Origin: Spirochaetota bacterium
Lineage (GTDB): Bacteria; Spirochaetota; UBA4802; UBA5550
DNA: 64,000 nucleotides
Direction of reading: 5' to 3'
Assembly (NCBI GenBank): GCA_025457915.1
Contig: JALOTL010000004.1
Coordinates: 1-64,000, forward strand
Part shown: piece by piece, positions 42,118 to 50,824 of the stretch
Layout: each line of letters begins with the position of its first letter
Numbering within the stretch: the first letter of the stretch is position 1
The notes under the pieces: model-generated
Database searches by the model: none
The model's input: only the letters and a program-made list of their open reading frames with translations
Told to the model about the DNA's origin: nothing
Position numbers and translations under genes: made by a program

Positions 42118-43835
42118 TTTTCCCCCTTTTCGATTATCTGTCCGTGAAAAACGTTCTTTATCTTCTCTACTGTCGGATCGACCTTGTCATACTCGTCCAG
42201 TTCCGGCTGCTTCAGCATTTCCGCCTCGGGCGGGGGGACCGGTTCATCCGTCCCACGCGCAGGTTCCGAAGGCTTTTTTTCATCCGGTTTTGATTTTTCT
42301 GGTCCGTCGGTGCCGACGATTATCCTTATTTCCCTGCCGAGTCTTTTTCTCATCTCTTCCGTGATATAGGAAATGTTCTTCGCATCCAGGATTTTCCTGT
42401 AATAGGAGTGGTCGCTTCCGCCCGGATATTTTATGTGCATGGCGCCGTCCGAATAACTGATCCTGGAAGGCTTGAGTATGAAATGCAGGTACTGCCTGTC
42501 GTTCTGCATGCCGTTTACCAGGGAATTCCACTGGGCCAGAACGGCCTTTTCATCGAGTTTATCGTCCCGGGACTGCACCGTCCGCGGGACCGCCTCTTTA
42601 TCGGGACTGGGCCCGGGTGACGCCGGCGCGGCGCCCTTCCCTGCCGGGCGCCTGTTCGGTCCCGCGGACTGAGGAACCTCTCCCGGCTTCATTTCTTCCA
42701 GTTTCCCGATTATGGAAGCGACTGAAGGCATTTTGCGGACGGATATCATATCGAGAACCGCCATCTCAAGGTTTATCCTTTCATTGGTCGAGAACTTCAT
42801 CTCCGACTGCAGATCGGACGCGATCCTGAAAAACATGCCAAGCTCCTCGTCGAAGAACTTCGAGGAATAGTCCGCCAGCCAGTCCATCTCCCCGGCGGAC
42901 AACCCCAGCATGTCCTGGACCTGCACCCTGTTCCTTATCAACCTCATTATTCTTATCACGTCGATCAGACCGGCCGCGTATCTCGGCACGTCCACGCCGA
43001 GGGAGGTTATCCTCTCTATCTCGCCCATGGCCGCGGGCGCATCGCCGTCGCAGATCGATCCTGTTATCCTCGAATAGCTGTCCAGCGATACCACGCCGAG
43101 AATGGCAAGGGCATCCTCCTCGCCTATTTCAGAATCAGCCGCCCCCCTTCCGGAAAAGGACATCGTCTGGTCCAGCAGCGACTGGGCGTCCCTCATGGAC
43201 CCGTCGGCGGCCCTTGCCACGGAATAGAGCGCCTGCTCGGAGACGCGGTATCCCTCCCTCGTGATGATGTTCATGAGGTGCGCGACGATCACGTCGACCG
43301 GCATTTTTTTAAAGAAAAATTTCTGGCACCGCGACAGTATGGTTTCTGGTATCTGGTGCATTTCAGTGGTCGCAAAGATGAAAACGATATGGGCCGGCGG
43401 CTCCTCCAGTGTCTTGAGAAGGGCGTTGAATGCCTCCCTGGTGAGCATGTGGACTTCATCTATGATATAGATCTTGTACTTGGACTTCAGCGGGGCGAAA
43501 TTGACGTTTTCCCTCAGCTCCCTTATGTCCTCGATCCCCCTGTTCGAGGCCCCGTCTATTTCGATTACGTCGAACGATCCGCCGTTTTTTATTTCGACGC
43601 AGTTGTCGCATACGCCGCAGGGTTTAGAGGTCGGACCGTGGACGCAGTTCAGGGCCTTCGCGAGTATCCTCGCCATCGTCGTCTTTCCAACACCCCTCGG
43701 ACCGGCAAAAAGATAGGCATGCGAAATTCTCGCGTTTTCGATGCTGTTCTTAAGGGTTTTGGAAATGTGATCCTGGTACACTACCTCGTCAAAGGTCTGG
43801 GGACGCCATTTTCTGGCTATTACCTGATATGACAT
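42114..43835 (-). CDS. dnaX: DNA polymerase III gamma/tau subunit
   Basis: DnaX is the clamp-loader ATPase. The true start is ATG 43835 (MSYQVIARKWRPQTFDEV); the open frame extends through the tRNA genes but is not coding there. The P-loop is GPRGVGKTTMARIL, the zinc site is CVHGP..CGVCDNC, and the sensor region is RCQKFFFKKM. The full product has 573 residues, with a short tau-like end. The -1 slippery heptamer A-AAA-AAG at 42273-42279 could yield a shorter form of ~530 residues. tRNA-Ser lies just upstream. Confidence 0.96.
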   Translation of the reverse strand: MSYQVIARKWRPQTFDEVVYQDHISKTLKNSIENARISHAYLFAGPRGVGKTTMARILAKALNCVHGPTSKPCGVCDNCVEIKNGGSFDVIEIDGASNRGIEDIRELRENVNFAPLKSKYKIYIIDEVHMLTREAFNALLKTLEEPPAHIVFIFATTEMHQIPETILSRCQKFFFKKMPVDVIVAHLMNIITREGYRVSEQALYSVARAADGSMRDAQSLLDQTMSFSGRGAADSEIGEEDALAILGVVSLDSYSRITGSICDGDAPAAMGEIERITSLGVDVPRYAAGLIDVIRIMRLIRNRVQVQDMLGLSAGEMDWLADYSSKFFDEELGMFFRIASDLQSEMKFSTNERINLEMAVLDMISVRKMPSVASIIGKLEEMKPGEVPQSAGPNRRPAGKGAAPASPGPSPDKEAVPRTVQSRDDKLDEKAVLAQWNSLVNGMQNDRQYLHFILKPSRISYSDGAMHIKYPGGSDHSYYRKILDAKNISYITEEMRKRLGREIRIIVGTDGPEKSKPDEKKPSEPARGTDEPVPPPEAEMLKQPELDEYDKVDPTVEKIKNVFHGQIIEKGEK

Positions 43836-43860
43836 TGGGTGGATGATCCTTTTAATTCTT

Positions 43861-43945
43861 CGGAGAGGGGGGGATTCGAACCCCCGGTGACTTTCGCCAC
43901 ACACGGCTTCCAACCGTGCTCCTTTAGCCACTCGGACACCTCTCC
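43861..43945 (-). tRNA. tRNA-Ser (anticodon GGA)
   Basis: The acceptor stem GGAGAGG/CCTCTCC, a long variable arm (class II) and the T-loop GGTTCGAATCC are visible. The anticodon stem-loop CACGG-TTGGAAG-CCGTG gives GGA, which reads UCC and UCU. CCA is not encoded. No terminator separates it from dnaX, so it may be co-transcribed. Confidence 0.95.
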
Positions 43946-43974
43946 ATCGAGCTGTATGCCTTGTATTACTAAAT

Positions 43975-44018
43975 GCCGCCTGTACTGGCTGCTCGCGCCA
44001 GTTCCAGGCAATGACGGC
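43975..44018 (-). other. Stem-loop between the two tRNA-Ser genes
   Basis: The 83-base spacer folds on paper into two stacked 5-bp stems (43978-43982 with 44005-44009; 43985-43989 with 43997-44001) with small internal bulges, and an outer GCC/GGC pair. It is more structured than a plain spacer and might be a processing signal. Confidence 0.4.
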
Positions 44019-44028
44019 TTGATTTAAT

Positions 44029-44116
44029 CGGAGAGAGAGGGATTCGAACCCTCGGAGGGCGAAAACCCTCAACGGTTTTCGAGACCGTCCCCTTCAGCCA
44101 ACTCGGGCATCTCTCC
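44029..44116 (-). tRNA. tRNA-Ser (anticodon CGA)
   Basis: The acceptor stem GGAGAGA/TCTCTCC, the long variable arm and GGTTCGAATCC T-loop are visible. The anticodon loop CTCGAAA inside ACGGT/ACCGT gives CGA, reading UCG. CCA is not encoded. It lies between adk and the GGA isoacceptor. Confidence 0.95.
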
Positions 44117-44143
44117 AGCGTTTAAGTTAAACTATTATCTGCC

Positions 44144-44785
44144 TTAAAATCTTTCAACAATTTTATCCATCGTCTCGCCGGCTTCAAGGCAGGGAACCGA
44201 GAAAAAAACATCGTAACCGGAATAATACCTTATAAGCGGGGCCGTCTTTTCATTATATGTAGCCAGCCTCTTCCTGATCACTTCCTCCGTTTCATCCTCC
44301 CTCTGGATGATTTCCGCTCCGCATATGTCGCATACGCCCTCTTTTTTCGGGGGCATGGTATATATATTGTACACGGCCTGGCAGGATGGATTCGAACAGG
44401 TCCTTCTGCTGGTCAGCCTCCTGATGAGAAGATCCTCGGGGACTTCCAGGTTTATAACCGCATCGAGCCCCATGCCGAGCCGCTCCAGCATCATGCCGAG
44501 GTCTTCGGCCTGTTTCAGGGTCCTCGGGAATCCGTCAAGTATGAACCCGCCGGAGCAGTCGTTCTTCTGCAGCCTGTTCTTCATCATGCCGAGAATTATG
44601 TCGTCCGGGACGAGATCGCCCCTGTTCATGAATTCGGATGCCTTAAGTCCCAGATCGGTTTCAGCCTTTACCTCTGCCCTGAGGATGTCGCCTGTCGATA
44701 TCTGGACGATGCCGTATTTCTTCTCCATCAGAGCGGACATCGTACCCTTTCCGGCGCCTGGCGCGCCAAGCATGATAACTCTCAT
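44144..44785 (-). CDS. adk: Adenylate kinase
   Basis: It interconverts ADP with ATP and AMP. The P-loop is GAPGAGKGT, the AMP-binding segment is STGDILRAEV, and DGFPRTLKQAE is present. The long lid holds four cysteines (CSNPSC, CDIC), a zinc-binding lid as in many Gram-positives and spirochaetes. At 213 residues it is the usual length. Confidence 0.97.
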   Translation of the reverse strand: MRVIMLGAPGAGKGTMSALMEKKYGIVQISTGDILRAEVKAETDLGLKASEFMNRGDLVPDDIILGMMKNRLQKNDCSGGFILDGFPRTLKQAEDLGMMLERLGMGLDAVINLEVPEDLLIRRLTSRRTCSNPSCQAVYNIYTMPPKKEGVCDICGAEIIQREDETEEVIRKRLATYNEKTAPLIRYYSGYDVFFSVPCLEAGETMDKIVERF

Positions 44786-44803
44786 TTCTTCTTTCCTCTT
44801 AAC

Positions 44804-45310
44804 TCACGCCCAGACCCTGGTGTGGACCTGAGATAAAACGACTTCCTTCGTCGGATACAGGTCCTCGATCACCTCGTCAGGATTGAACCACAGCTTGATT
44901 TCCTTTTCCGCGTCCTCAAGGCTGGATGACGCGTGCACGACATTTTCAAAAACGCCGTTCGTCGTAATCCTTCCGTAAGCGCCCCTGATGGACACCGGGT
45001 TCGCGAGCTCCGGGTTCGTGTCTCCGACCACGTCCCTTATTTTTTTTATGGCGTCCTCACCCTGGTAAACGAAGGCCACGACCCTCCTGGTGTTGTGTAT
45101 GTCTCCCATGATATAGGTTATGAGCTCATCGAAAAAAGGCTTGCCCTTGAGGTGCTCGTAGTGCTTCTCGGCGAGTTCCCTGGTAACCCTCACCACCTTT
45201 GCTCCGGCGATGATCAGTTTGGCCTCGGAAAGCCTCGAGAGGATATTACCCGTAAGGGATTTTATAAGACCGTCAGGTTTAATAAGAATCAGCGTCTGCT
45301 CGATTGCCAT
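44804..45310 (-). CDS. ndk: Nucleoside diphosphate kinase with C-terminal extension
   Basis: Ndk balances nucleoside triphosphate pools. The phospho-histidine is His126 in VFENVVHASSSLEDAEKEI, preceded by NPVSIRGAYG. The N-terminus IEQTLILIKPDGL is standard. The 168 residues exceed the common ~140; the extra tail (EDLYPTKEVVLSQVHTRVWA) is of unknown use. It lies upstream of adk by 18 bases, a sensible metabolic pairing. Confidence 0.96.
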   Translation of the reverse strand: MAIEQTLILIKPDGLIKSLTGNILSRLSEAKLIIAGAKVVRVTRELAEKHYEHLKGKPFFDELITYIMGDIHNTRRVVAFVYQGEDAIKKIRDVVGDTNPELANPVSIRGAYGRITTNGVFENVVHASSSLEDAEKEIKLWFNPDEVIEDLYPTKEVVLSQVHTRVWA

Positions 45311-45341
45311 TTTACCCCCCGCTTTTATATAAGGTTATTTT

Positions 45342-45371
45342 AAAAAAACAAAGCTCCCGGCTAGAGAGCTT
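45342..45371 (-). terminator. Intrinsic terminator of tRNA-Leu
   Basis: On the minus strand AAGCTCTC (45364-45371) pairs with GGGAGCTT (45351-45358, one G-T pair) around loop TAGCC, followed by TGTTTTTTT (45342-45350). It separates the tRNA from ndk. Confidence 0.85.
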
Positions 45372-45382
45372 AGATTCAGCTT

Positions 45383-45467
45383 TGCCCAGGGCGGGACTTG
45401 AACCCGCACAGGAAAATTCCCACATGGCCCTCAACCATGCGTGTCTACCAAATTCCACCACCTGGGC
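45383..45467 (-). tRNA. tRNA-Leu (anticodon GAG)
   Basis: The acceptor stem GCCCAGG/CCTGGGC with discriminator A, a class II variable arm, and GGTTCAAGTCC T-loop are visible. The anticodon stem-loop CATGG-TTGAGGG-CCATG gives GAG, reading CUC and CUU. CCA is not encoded. A terminator follows. Confidence 0.96.
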
Positions 45468-45547
45468 CTGACCATGTTCCGGCGGCAACTATTTTGGACA
45501 TTTAATTACAACAGGGGTAAATTATGTCAACAATAAAAATCCCGGGA

Positions 45548-45934
45548 CTATGTTATGTACCTGAAGGAGTTTTCGGCCTCCACGTCGCTATTGTATGTTT
45601 TTATGAAATTCTGAAGGTTTATTATTTTGAATATGCTCTTTACATCATTGGACACGTTTGCAAGTGCGATATCCCCCTTGTTGTTTCTTGCCAGTTTCGC
45701 GGCGTTTATCAGGACCCCGATGCCGGCGCTGTCTATATAATCCACATTCCTGAAATCCATCATTATTTTCAGCGCGCCGCCGTCGATAAGCGCCTTGAGG
45801 AACACCCAAAGGTCCTTGGAGGTTTCGAGGTCGATTTTTTTCTTGAGCTCAAGCCTGAATATGAGGGTATTGTAGTCGATCTGCGAATCGCTGGTCCTGG
45901 GCGCGATTTTGATAATTTCAAGATTGATATTCAT
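45548..45934 (-). CDS. STAS-domain protein, paralogue A
   Basis: The start is ATG 45934 (MNINLEIIKIAP); the upstream frame to 45976 has no site. The 128 residues are one STAS domain with VDYIDSAGIGVLINAAK, expected phospho-site Ser69. It shares DLWVFLK.L..GGA.K, GIGVLIN.AK, GDI.L.NV, and NFIKT with the next STAS gene, so the two are diverged copies. Other STAS proteins in the window are more distant. Between the copies lies a 188-bp hairpin element. Confidence 0.85.
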   Translation of the reverse strand: MNINLEIIKIAPRTSDSQIDYNTLIFRLELKKKIDLETSKDLWVFLKALIDGGALKIMMDFRNVDYIDSAGIGVLINAAKLARNNKGDIALANVSNDVKSIFKIINLQNFIKTYNSDVEAENSFRYIT

Positions 45935-46031
45935 TATATGATTCTCGTCCGTTGCGAAAATATCTCTACTGCCCAAGAAGAATAAGCTAAATACCGTCTT
46001 TTTTCAAGAAGTTTTTTAAACCTCAACATTA

Positions 46032-46219
46032 TGGGCACCTCTATAAATTAGATTTTTCATAATAAAACCGCTGAAAAAAATCTAATGGGTGATCACAAAA
46101 ACTACAATTTTTGTGCCTGCCATAGGGCGCTAGTATTGAAAAAACCAGTTTTTTTGTTTGTTTTAAAATGAAAAAGCTGGTTTTTGTGACTGCCCAAATT
46201 TAAACATTGAAAGTGCCCA
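46032..46219. repeat. 188-bp hairpin-rich element with TGGGCAC ends
   Basis: The ends are inverted: TGGGCAC (46032-46038) and GTGCCCA (46213-46219). Inside are three hairpins: ATTAGATTTTT/AAAAATCTAAT (46048-46086), CACAAAAA/TTTTTGTG (46094-46115), and AAAAACCAG/CTGGTTTTT (46140-46184). No open frame of size is present. The structure resembles a small non-autonomous insertion (MITE-like) or a structured RNA. It lies in the 375-base gap 45935-46309, the rest of which holds an 8-bp hairpin (46221-46257) and the palindrome AATCCCGGGATT. Confidence 0.55.
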
Positions 46220-46309
46220 CAAGGGAACATCCTGACTTGATTATCCAAGGTTCCCTTATATTAAATCCCGGGATTAAACATCCATGACGAAAGGACCCCG
46301 GATCCACGT

Positions 46310-46684
46310 TCAGACATACCTGAAAAAATTCAAGGCGTCAGCCTCCGATGAAAATGTCTTTATGAACCTGTCCAGCTTTACCGGTTTGAAGATTATTTCT
46401 ATCTTCGATGCCACGTTCAGAAGCACGATGTCCCCCTGCTTCAACCTTAATAGTTTTGCCGAGTTTATCAAAACCCCGATCCCGTAACTGTCTATGAATT
46501 CAAGGGCATCCATGTCTATGATCAGCTTTTTCGCCCCGCCCTCGGCTATCGTTTTAACAAAAAGCCACACGTCATCGGCGCCGTCCGTATCGAACACATC
46601 GGCGGCCCGGAGCTTGATGACGTACGCGTTGTAATCAAGGGATTCCGTCAGTTTTTTTGCGATACATATAATCTGAAATTGCAT
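46310..46684 (-). CDS. STAS-domain protein, paralogue B
   Basis: This 124-residue STAS domain carries LEFIDSYGIGVLINSAK, with Ser66 expected to be phosphorylated and Tyr67 at the usual second Ser. It is the tandem copy of paralogue A. It follows the kinase-phosphatase gene by ~116 bases on the same strand, so that phosphatase may act on it. No terminator with a T-run is seen after the kinase gene. Confidence 0.86.
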   Translation of the reverse strand: MQFQIICIAKKLTESLDYNAYVIKLRAADVFDTDGADDVWLFVKTIAEGGAKKLIIDMDALEFIDSYGIGVLINSAKLLRLKQGDIVLLNVASKIEIIFKPVKLDRFIKTFSSEADALNFFRYV

Positions 46685-46800
46685 TGATCAACCCGCTTGA
46701 AGCGTTTCGGGAACGAAGGATATTTGATTAACGATGAAGAATTCAAGAATTTTTCTTGATATTCCTGCTTTTTTATCATGTATGAATATAAACCGGTATT

Positions 46801-49578
46801 TCATGCCAATCCCCGAGCGCCTTTCCCTATCCCGACGACAATCAGGGTGACATCGTCATTCAGGCCCCTGTCGATTGAACCGCCGCTCCATTTCATCAGT
46901 CCGCTTATCACGGCGTCGGCGAGCTTTTCGCTGCCGGAATGTGAATTGCCGCGGATAATCTCGATGAAATTTTCCTCGCCGAAAAGTTTGTCATCCGAGT
47001 TCTTCGCCTCTATTACACCGTCCGTATAGAATATTATCACGTCCCCTTCCGATATGCCTGCCGTCTGGGAACCGTATTCGTCGTCCTTAAGCCATCCTAT
47101 GGGCATGCCCTTCGGGGGGCGTCCCGGTTCGACGAATGTCCCCCGGCCAGGCCTCCATATGCGGACAGGCCAGTGACCCGCGTTGGAAAGAGTCATGTTT
47201 CCAGATTTAAAATCGATAAGGGCATAGAGGGCCGTTATGAATTGTCCCCCGCAGTAGCTGTACATGGCGCCGGCGATTCCCCTCATGAGCTCCGCGGGCC
47301 GCAGGGCGGAGCCTAGATGGAACTCGTAGACGACCTTCAGCATCGAGCATATGAACGCCGCCGATATCCCGTGACCGGAAACATCCGCGATCAGCAGGGC
47401 CAGCCTGTCCTCCCCTATCATGCGCACATCGTAAAAATCCCCGCCCATTTCCATCATTGGAAGATACCTGACCGCGATATCCACGCCCTCCATATCCGGC
47501 ATTTTCCGGTAGAGGACCTTGTTCTGTATGTCATGGGCGATCTGTATGTCCCTTTTTATGATGCCCAGCTCCTTGTCGATCCTTACGGAATTCTTGAGGG
47601 AAATCAGGTTTCCCACCCTGGCCAGCAGCTCCATCCTGTCGACCGGCTTTACTATGTAGTCGTTGGCCCCCGCCTCAATACCGGTCACCATGTCGCCGGG
47701 TTTGCCCTTGGCGGTGAGCATCAGCACGGGGAGCTCCTGCTTGGAATATTTTTTTCTCAGCTCCTTGCACACCTCGTATCCGGACATGCCGGGCAGCATG
47801 ACGTCAAGCAGGATGAGATCCGGTTCAGAACCGTTCTCCAGGACCGACAGCGCCTCGTTGCCGTTTACCGCGGTCTTCACCCTGTAGCCTGCGAGGGTCA
47901 GCTGGTTAATCAGCACCTGGAGATTTACCGCCTCGTCGTCAACGACCAGCACGTCTGCCCCTTCACCCCCGAAGGCTGCATCCGGGAGTTCCACCGGCCT
48001 TGCCTCGTATGAAGGCATGAAAACAGGCGGCATTTCAACCATGCCGGCACCGTGCACATTCATGGCTTCAGCGGATTTTTTTATGGAAAAATAGAACCTG
48101 GATCCAAGCCCGGGTTCGGATTCCGCCCAGATCCTTCCGCCGTGAAGCTCCACCAGCCGTTTCGTGATGGCCAGACCTATCCCGGTGCCCCCGTATATGC
48201 GCGAAGTGGACCCGTCCGCCTGTTCGAAGGATTCGAATATCCTGCCCAGGTCGCCGGCATCTATCCCGATGCCCGTATCCGAAACGCAGACCGTCAGAAA
48301 TCCGGGGCCTTCCTCCCCCTCCGAGACCGTAATCGTTATATCTCCCGACGCGGTGAACTTTATCGCGTTGTCAAGCAGGTTCGTCATTACCTGCTGGATC
48401 CGGATTTCATCGCCCGTCACAGCGGTCCCTTCGGGGACAAGGTTGCTGACGGAGACGGGCTTCTTGCCGATCAGCGGCGCCGATACGGACACCACGAGCT
48501 GCACCAGGGATCTCAGATCGACCGGCTCGGCCCGAAGGGATATGTCCCTGTGCTTCAGCCTGGAAAAATCAAGGATGTCGTTGACCAGGTGGGTCAGCCT
48601 CTTGCCGCTTTTGAATATCAGGGACAGATCATGCGCGGCGGCCTCGCCCATCGGGCCGGCCGCGCCGTTCATGAGGGATTCGGTCATGCCTATGATTCCG
48701 TAGAGCGGTGAACGCAGCTCGTGCGACATGTTGGCAAGGAACTCGTCCTTCAGCTTGTCGAGCCGCGTCAGCTCCCTGTTTGCCGCCACGAGCTCGTCGA
48801 TCTCCAGCCTCACGATCCTCGCAAGGTGGTTGAAGGTCATGGCCAGCCGTCCGAATTCATCCCGGGACCTGACCGGGATCAAATAATCCATTTCACCCGC
48901 GCCTAGCCGTTCAACGTGCCCGATGAGCTCGGTTACCGGATTGGAAATAATCCTGCTTAAAAAAAGTCCGGCCAGTCCAACGAGAAATATCGCGGAGAGG
49001 GTCGCCACATAGATTATATTCCTGATTCTCTTTATCGGCCTCATGATCTCGTTCTTGGAAAAAACAAGCCTGCCTATGCAGACTGGCCTGCCCCCGGCGA
49101 AACGTGTCGCCGCGGCGAACTCGTAGCAGACGTCATCAATTCCAGCGACGGCCAGCTCCCTGAATCCTCCTCCGCCGATCATCGCGTCCAGTTCGGCGGA
49201 CCCTATGGTCCCGCTTCCGCCCCGGATCCTTTCGCGGTAATCGCCCTTTGAATAATCGGCCAGCACGGAACCGTTATTGGCCTCCATCGGCGAAACCAAA
49301 ACCGCGTCGGCGTAAACAAGCCCGTCGTTTATCAGGGGACGAAGGATGGATATCATCTCCCTCGCGTCAATCCTTACCGCGGCGACGTCTCCGCCGTTCA
49401 TCAGGATGATGTTCATGACGGCCATGGAGAGGATCCTGCTGTTGATGCGCCCCTGGTGGCGGATCAGGCTCATTTTTTCGTCCTCCTGGCTTTCGAGGAT
49501 GAAAAGGGACAGGGGAAGGGACGCGGCCAGTATTATCGAGACGAACATCAATATAAGCTTATACTTTATCTTCATCAT
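46801..49578 (-). CDS. Hybrid sensor kinase-receiver-PP2C phosphatase
   Basis: This 925-residue protein has, in order, a membrane anchor, a sensor domain of ~150 residues, a second helix and HAMP linker (residues ~185-260), a histidine kinase, a receiver and a SpoIIE-type phosphatase. The kinase has His286 in EFLANMSHELRSPLYG, then NLLDNAIKFT and GTGIGLAIT. The receiver is at residues ~545-660, LILLDVMLPGMSG. The phosphatase has GGDFYDVRMI, IADVSGHGISAAFIC and FYTDGVIEAKN. It likely converts a signal into dephosphorylation of STAS proteins. Its start overlaps the downstream reading of the TPR gene (ATGA). Confidence 0.95.
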   Translation of the reverse strand: MMKIKYKLILMFVSIILAASLPLSLFILESQEDEKMSLIRHQGRINSRILSMAVMNIILMNGGDVAAVRIDAREMISILRPLINDGLVYADAVLVSPMEANNGSVLADYSKGDYRERIRGGSGTIGSAELDAMIGGGGFRELAVAGIDDVCYEFAAATRFAGGRPVCIGRLVFSKNEIMRPIKRIRNIIYVATLSAIFLVGLAGLFLSRIISNPVTELIGHVERLGAGEMDYLIPVRSRDEFGRLAMTFNHLARIVRLEIDELVAANRELTRLDKLKDEFLANMSHELRSPLYGIIGMTESLMNGAAGPMGEAAAHDLSLIFKSGKRLTHLVNDILDFSRLKHRDISLRAEPVDLRSLVQLVVSVSAPLIGKKPVSVSNLVPEGTAVTGDEIRIQQVMTNLLDNAIKFTASGDITITVSEGEEGPGFLTVCVSDTGIGIDAGDLGRIFESFEQADGSTSRIYGGTGIGLAITKRLVELHGGRIWAESEPGLGSRFYFSIKKSAEAMNVHGAGMVEMPPVFMPSYEARPVELPDAAFGGEGADVLVVDDEAVNLQVLINQLTLAGYRVKTAVNGNEALSVLENGSEPDLILLDVMLPGMSGYEVCKELRKKYSKQELPVLMLTAKGKPGDMVTGIEAGANDYIVKPVDRMELLARVGNLISLKNSVRIDKELGIIKRDIQIAHDIQNKVLYRKMPDMEGVDIAVRYLPMMEMGGDFYDVRMIGEDRLALLIADVSGHGISAAFICSMLKVVYEFHLGSALRPAELMRGIAGAMYSYCGGQFITALYALIDFKSGNMTLSNAGHWPVRIWRPGRGTFVEPGRPPKGMPIGWLKDDEYGSQTAGISEGDVIIFYTDGVIEAKNSDDKLFGEENFIEIIRGNSHSGSEKLADAVISGLMKWSGGSIDRGLNDDVTLIVVGIGKGARGLA

Positions 49579-50663
49579 TCACCCTGAAGCTTTTTAAGCG
49601 CCTCATGCCTCTTAAAGGCCCTAGGAAGATAAAGCCCCGCCGTTTTGTTGGCAGGATCTATGGTAAGTATTTTTTTCATGATGATGATGCATCGCCTGAA
49701 GTCCTTCGAATCATAAGCCGCGATGCCCTGTTTTTCCAGACCGGATATCTCGCCTGCGAGCTCCATTCTCAGTTTATTCTGGAGCTCGACCGATTTAACC
49801 GGCCGGTCCGGCGACCTCTCCAGGCACTGGAGGGCCTCGAAATATTTTTTTTCACCGTAAAGCCTGGCTGCCTCGGCATGGTTCTTCTCCGCGAATTCTA
49901 TTCTTCCGATATAAGCCGCGGAATCCCTGTACTTCCGCTCAAGCGAGGCAAGGGCCTTGAAGTATTCCCCTGCTGAATCAAAATCGCCCCTTTCAAATGA
50001 ATCAACTCCGCTCCTGTAAATTCTTTCGAGCCTCTCCTGGCGGTCCTCCAGCCTTATGCCATCCTTCCCGGAGTTATCGTAGGAAACGCTGAAATTGTAG
50101 GATACGCCGCAGGTTATTTTCGTATTCATGAAAGGCCTTCCGGAAAGCGGGACAATTGAATACTCGAATCCAACCATGGATTCAAGTCCGGCGAGCAGGT
50201 TGAAAAAAAAACCCGCCCTGACGATGCCCCCGGGCTTGAAGGCGCTGATATTTCTACCGTATAAATCCGCCTTCAGCCGCAGATAATCCCCGAGAATGGC
50301 GATGCCTACAAACGGCTTGAAATACCTGTGAAGCGGAAACCACAGGTCGGGCCCAGCGCTGAAGGAAAGCGAATGAATTTTCGAACCGGGGTCCGACAGT
50401 AGGCGGTGGGTGGAGTAGGAAAGGTCCGCTTCGACGGCAAAGTATCTGAATACGGACGGCATGCTGTATATGAGGAACAATCCGTACTCGCCCCCACCCG
50501 ACATCTCCCTCCCGTAGCTGCCGGAAATCCATGAGTATCCAGCGCGTCCGCCGAGCAGAAGGTCGTTGCCCGCTACGCGCTCGCCAGAATGCAACGGCCG
50601 TGAGGCAAATAACGCGGACAGGGTCATTATCAAAATTAAACAGATTTTTCCAGATGGACTCAT
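49575..50663 (-). CDS. Outer-membrane barrel-like protein with TPR C-terminus
   Basis: The start at 50663 gives a signal peptide (KICLILIMTLSALFASRPLHS). Residues ~30-210 are alternating hydrophobic strands with many aromatic and Gly residues (FRYFAVEADLSYSTH, VRAGFFFNLLAGLESMVGFEYS), like an 8-stranded barrel. The C-terminal ~150 residues are TPR-like helices (YRSGVDSFERGDFDSAGEYFKALASLERKY). It is co-transcribed with the kinase-phosphatase (4-base overlap). It may be an envelope sensor or assembly factor. I do not know a specific family. Confidence 0.7.
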   Translation of the reverse strand: MSPSGKICLILIMTLSALFASRPLHSGERVAGNDLLLGGRAGYSWISGSYGREMSGGGEYGLFLIYSMPSVFRYFAVEADLSYSTHRLLSDPGSKIHSLSFSAGPDLWFPLHRYFKPFVGIAILGDYLRLKADLYGRNISAFKPGGIVRAGFFFNLLAGLESMVGFEYSIVPLSGRPFMNTKITCGVSYNFSVSYDNSGKDGIRLEDRQERLERIYRSGVDSFERGDFDSAGEYFKALASLERKYRDSAAYIGRIEFAEKNHAEAARLYGEKKYFEALQCLERSPDRPVKSVELQNKLRMELAGEISGLEKQGIAAYDSKDFRRCIIIMKKILTIDPANKTAGLYLPRAFKRHEALKKLQGE

Positions 50664-50824
50664 TGATGCACCATACCTGAAGCAGGTTCCTTGAATAACC
50701 GATTTCCGGAGCAAAGTCAAGACAAAAAGACCGGGATGCGGGGCGCGAAGACGTCATGGTTTCCCCGTACGGCAAACACGATAAAAGTGCTTGAATTATC
50801 AGCATCTGCATGCAGATTTAACGG

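Noticed and set aside
42114-44072. dnaX starting at 44072
   Set aside because: The extra frame runs through a tRNA-Ser gene; the family N-terminus begins at 43835.
46094-46115. Single hairpin as a transcription terminator
   Set aside because: It has no T-run beyond its own stem and lies inside a larger symmetrical element.
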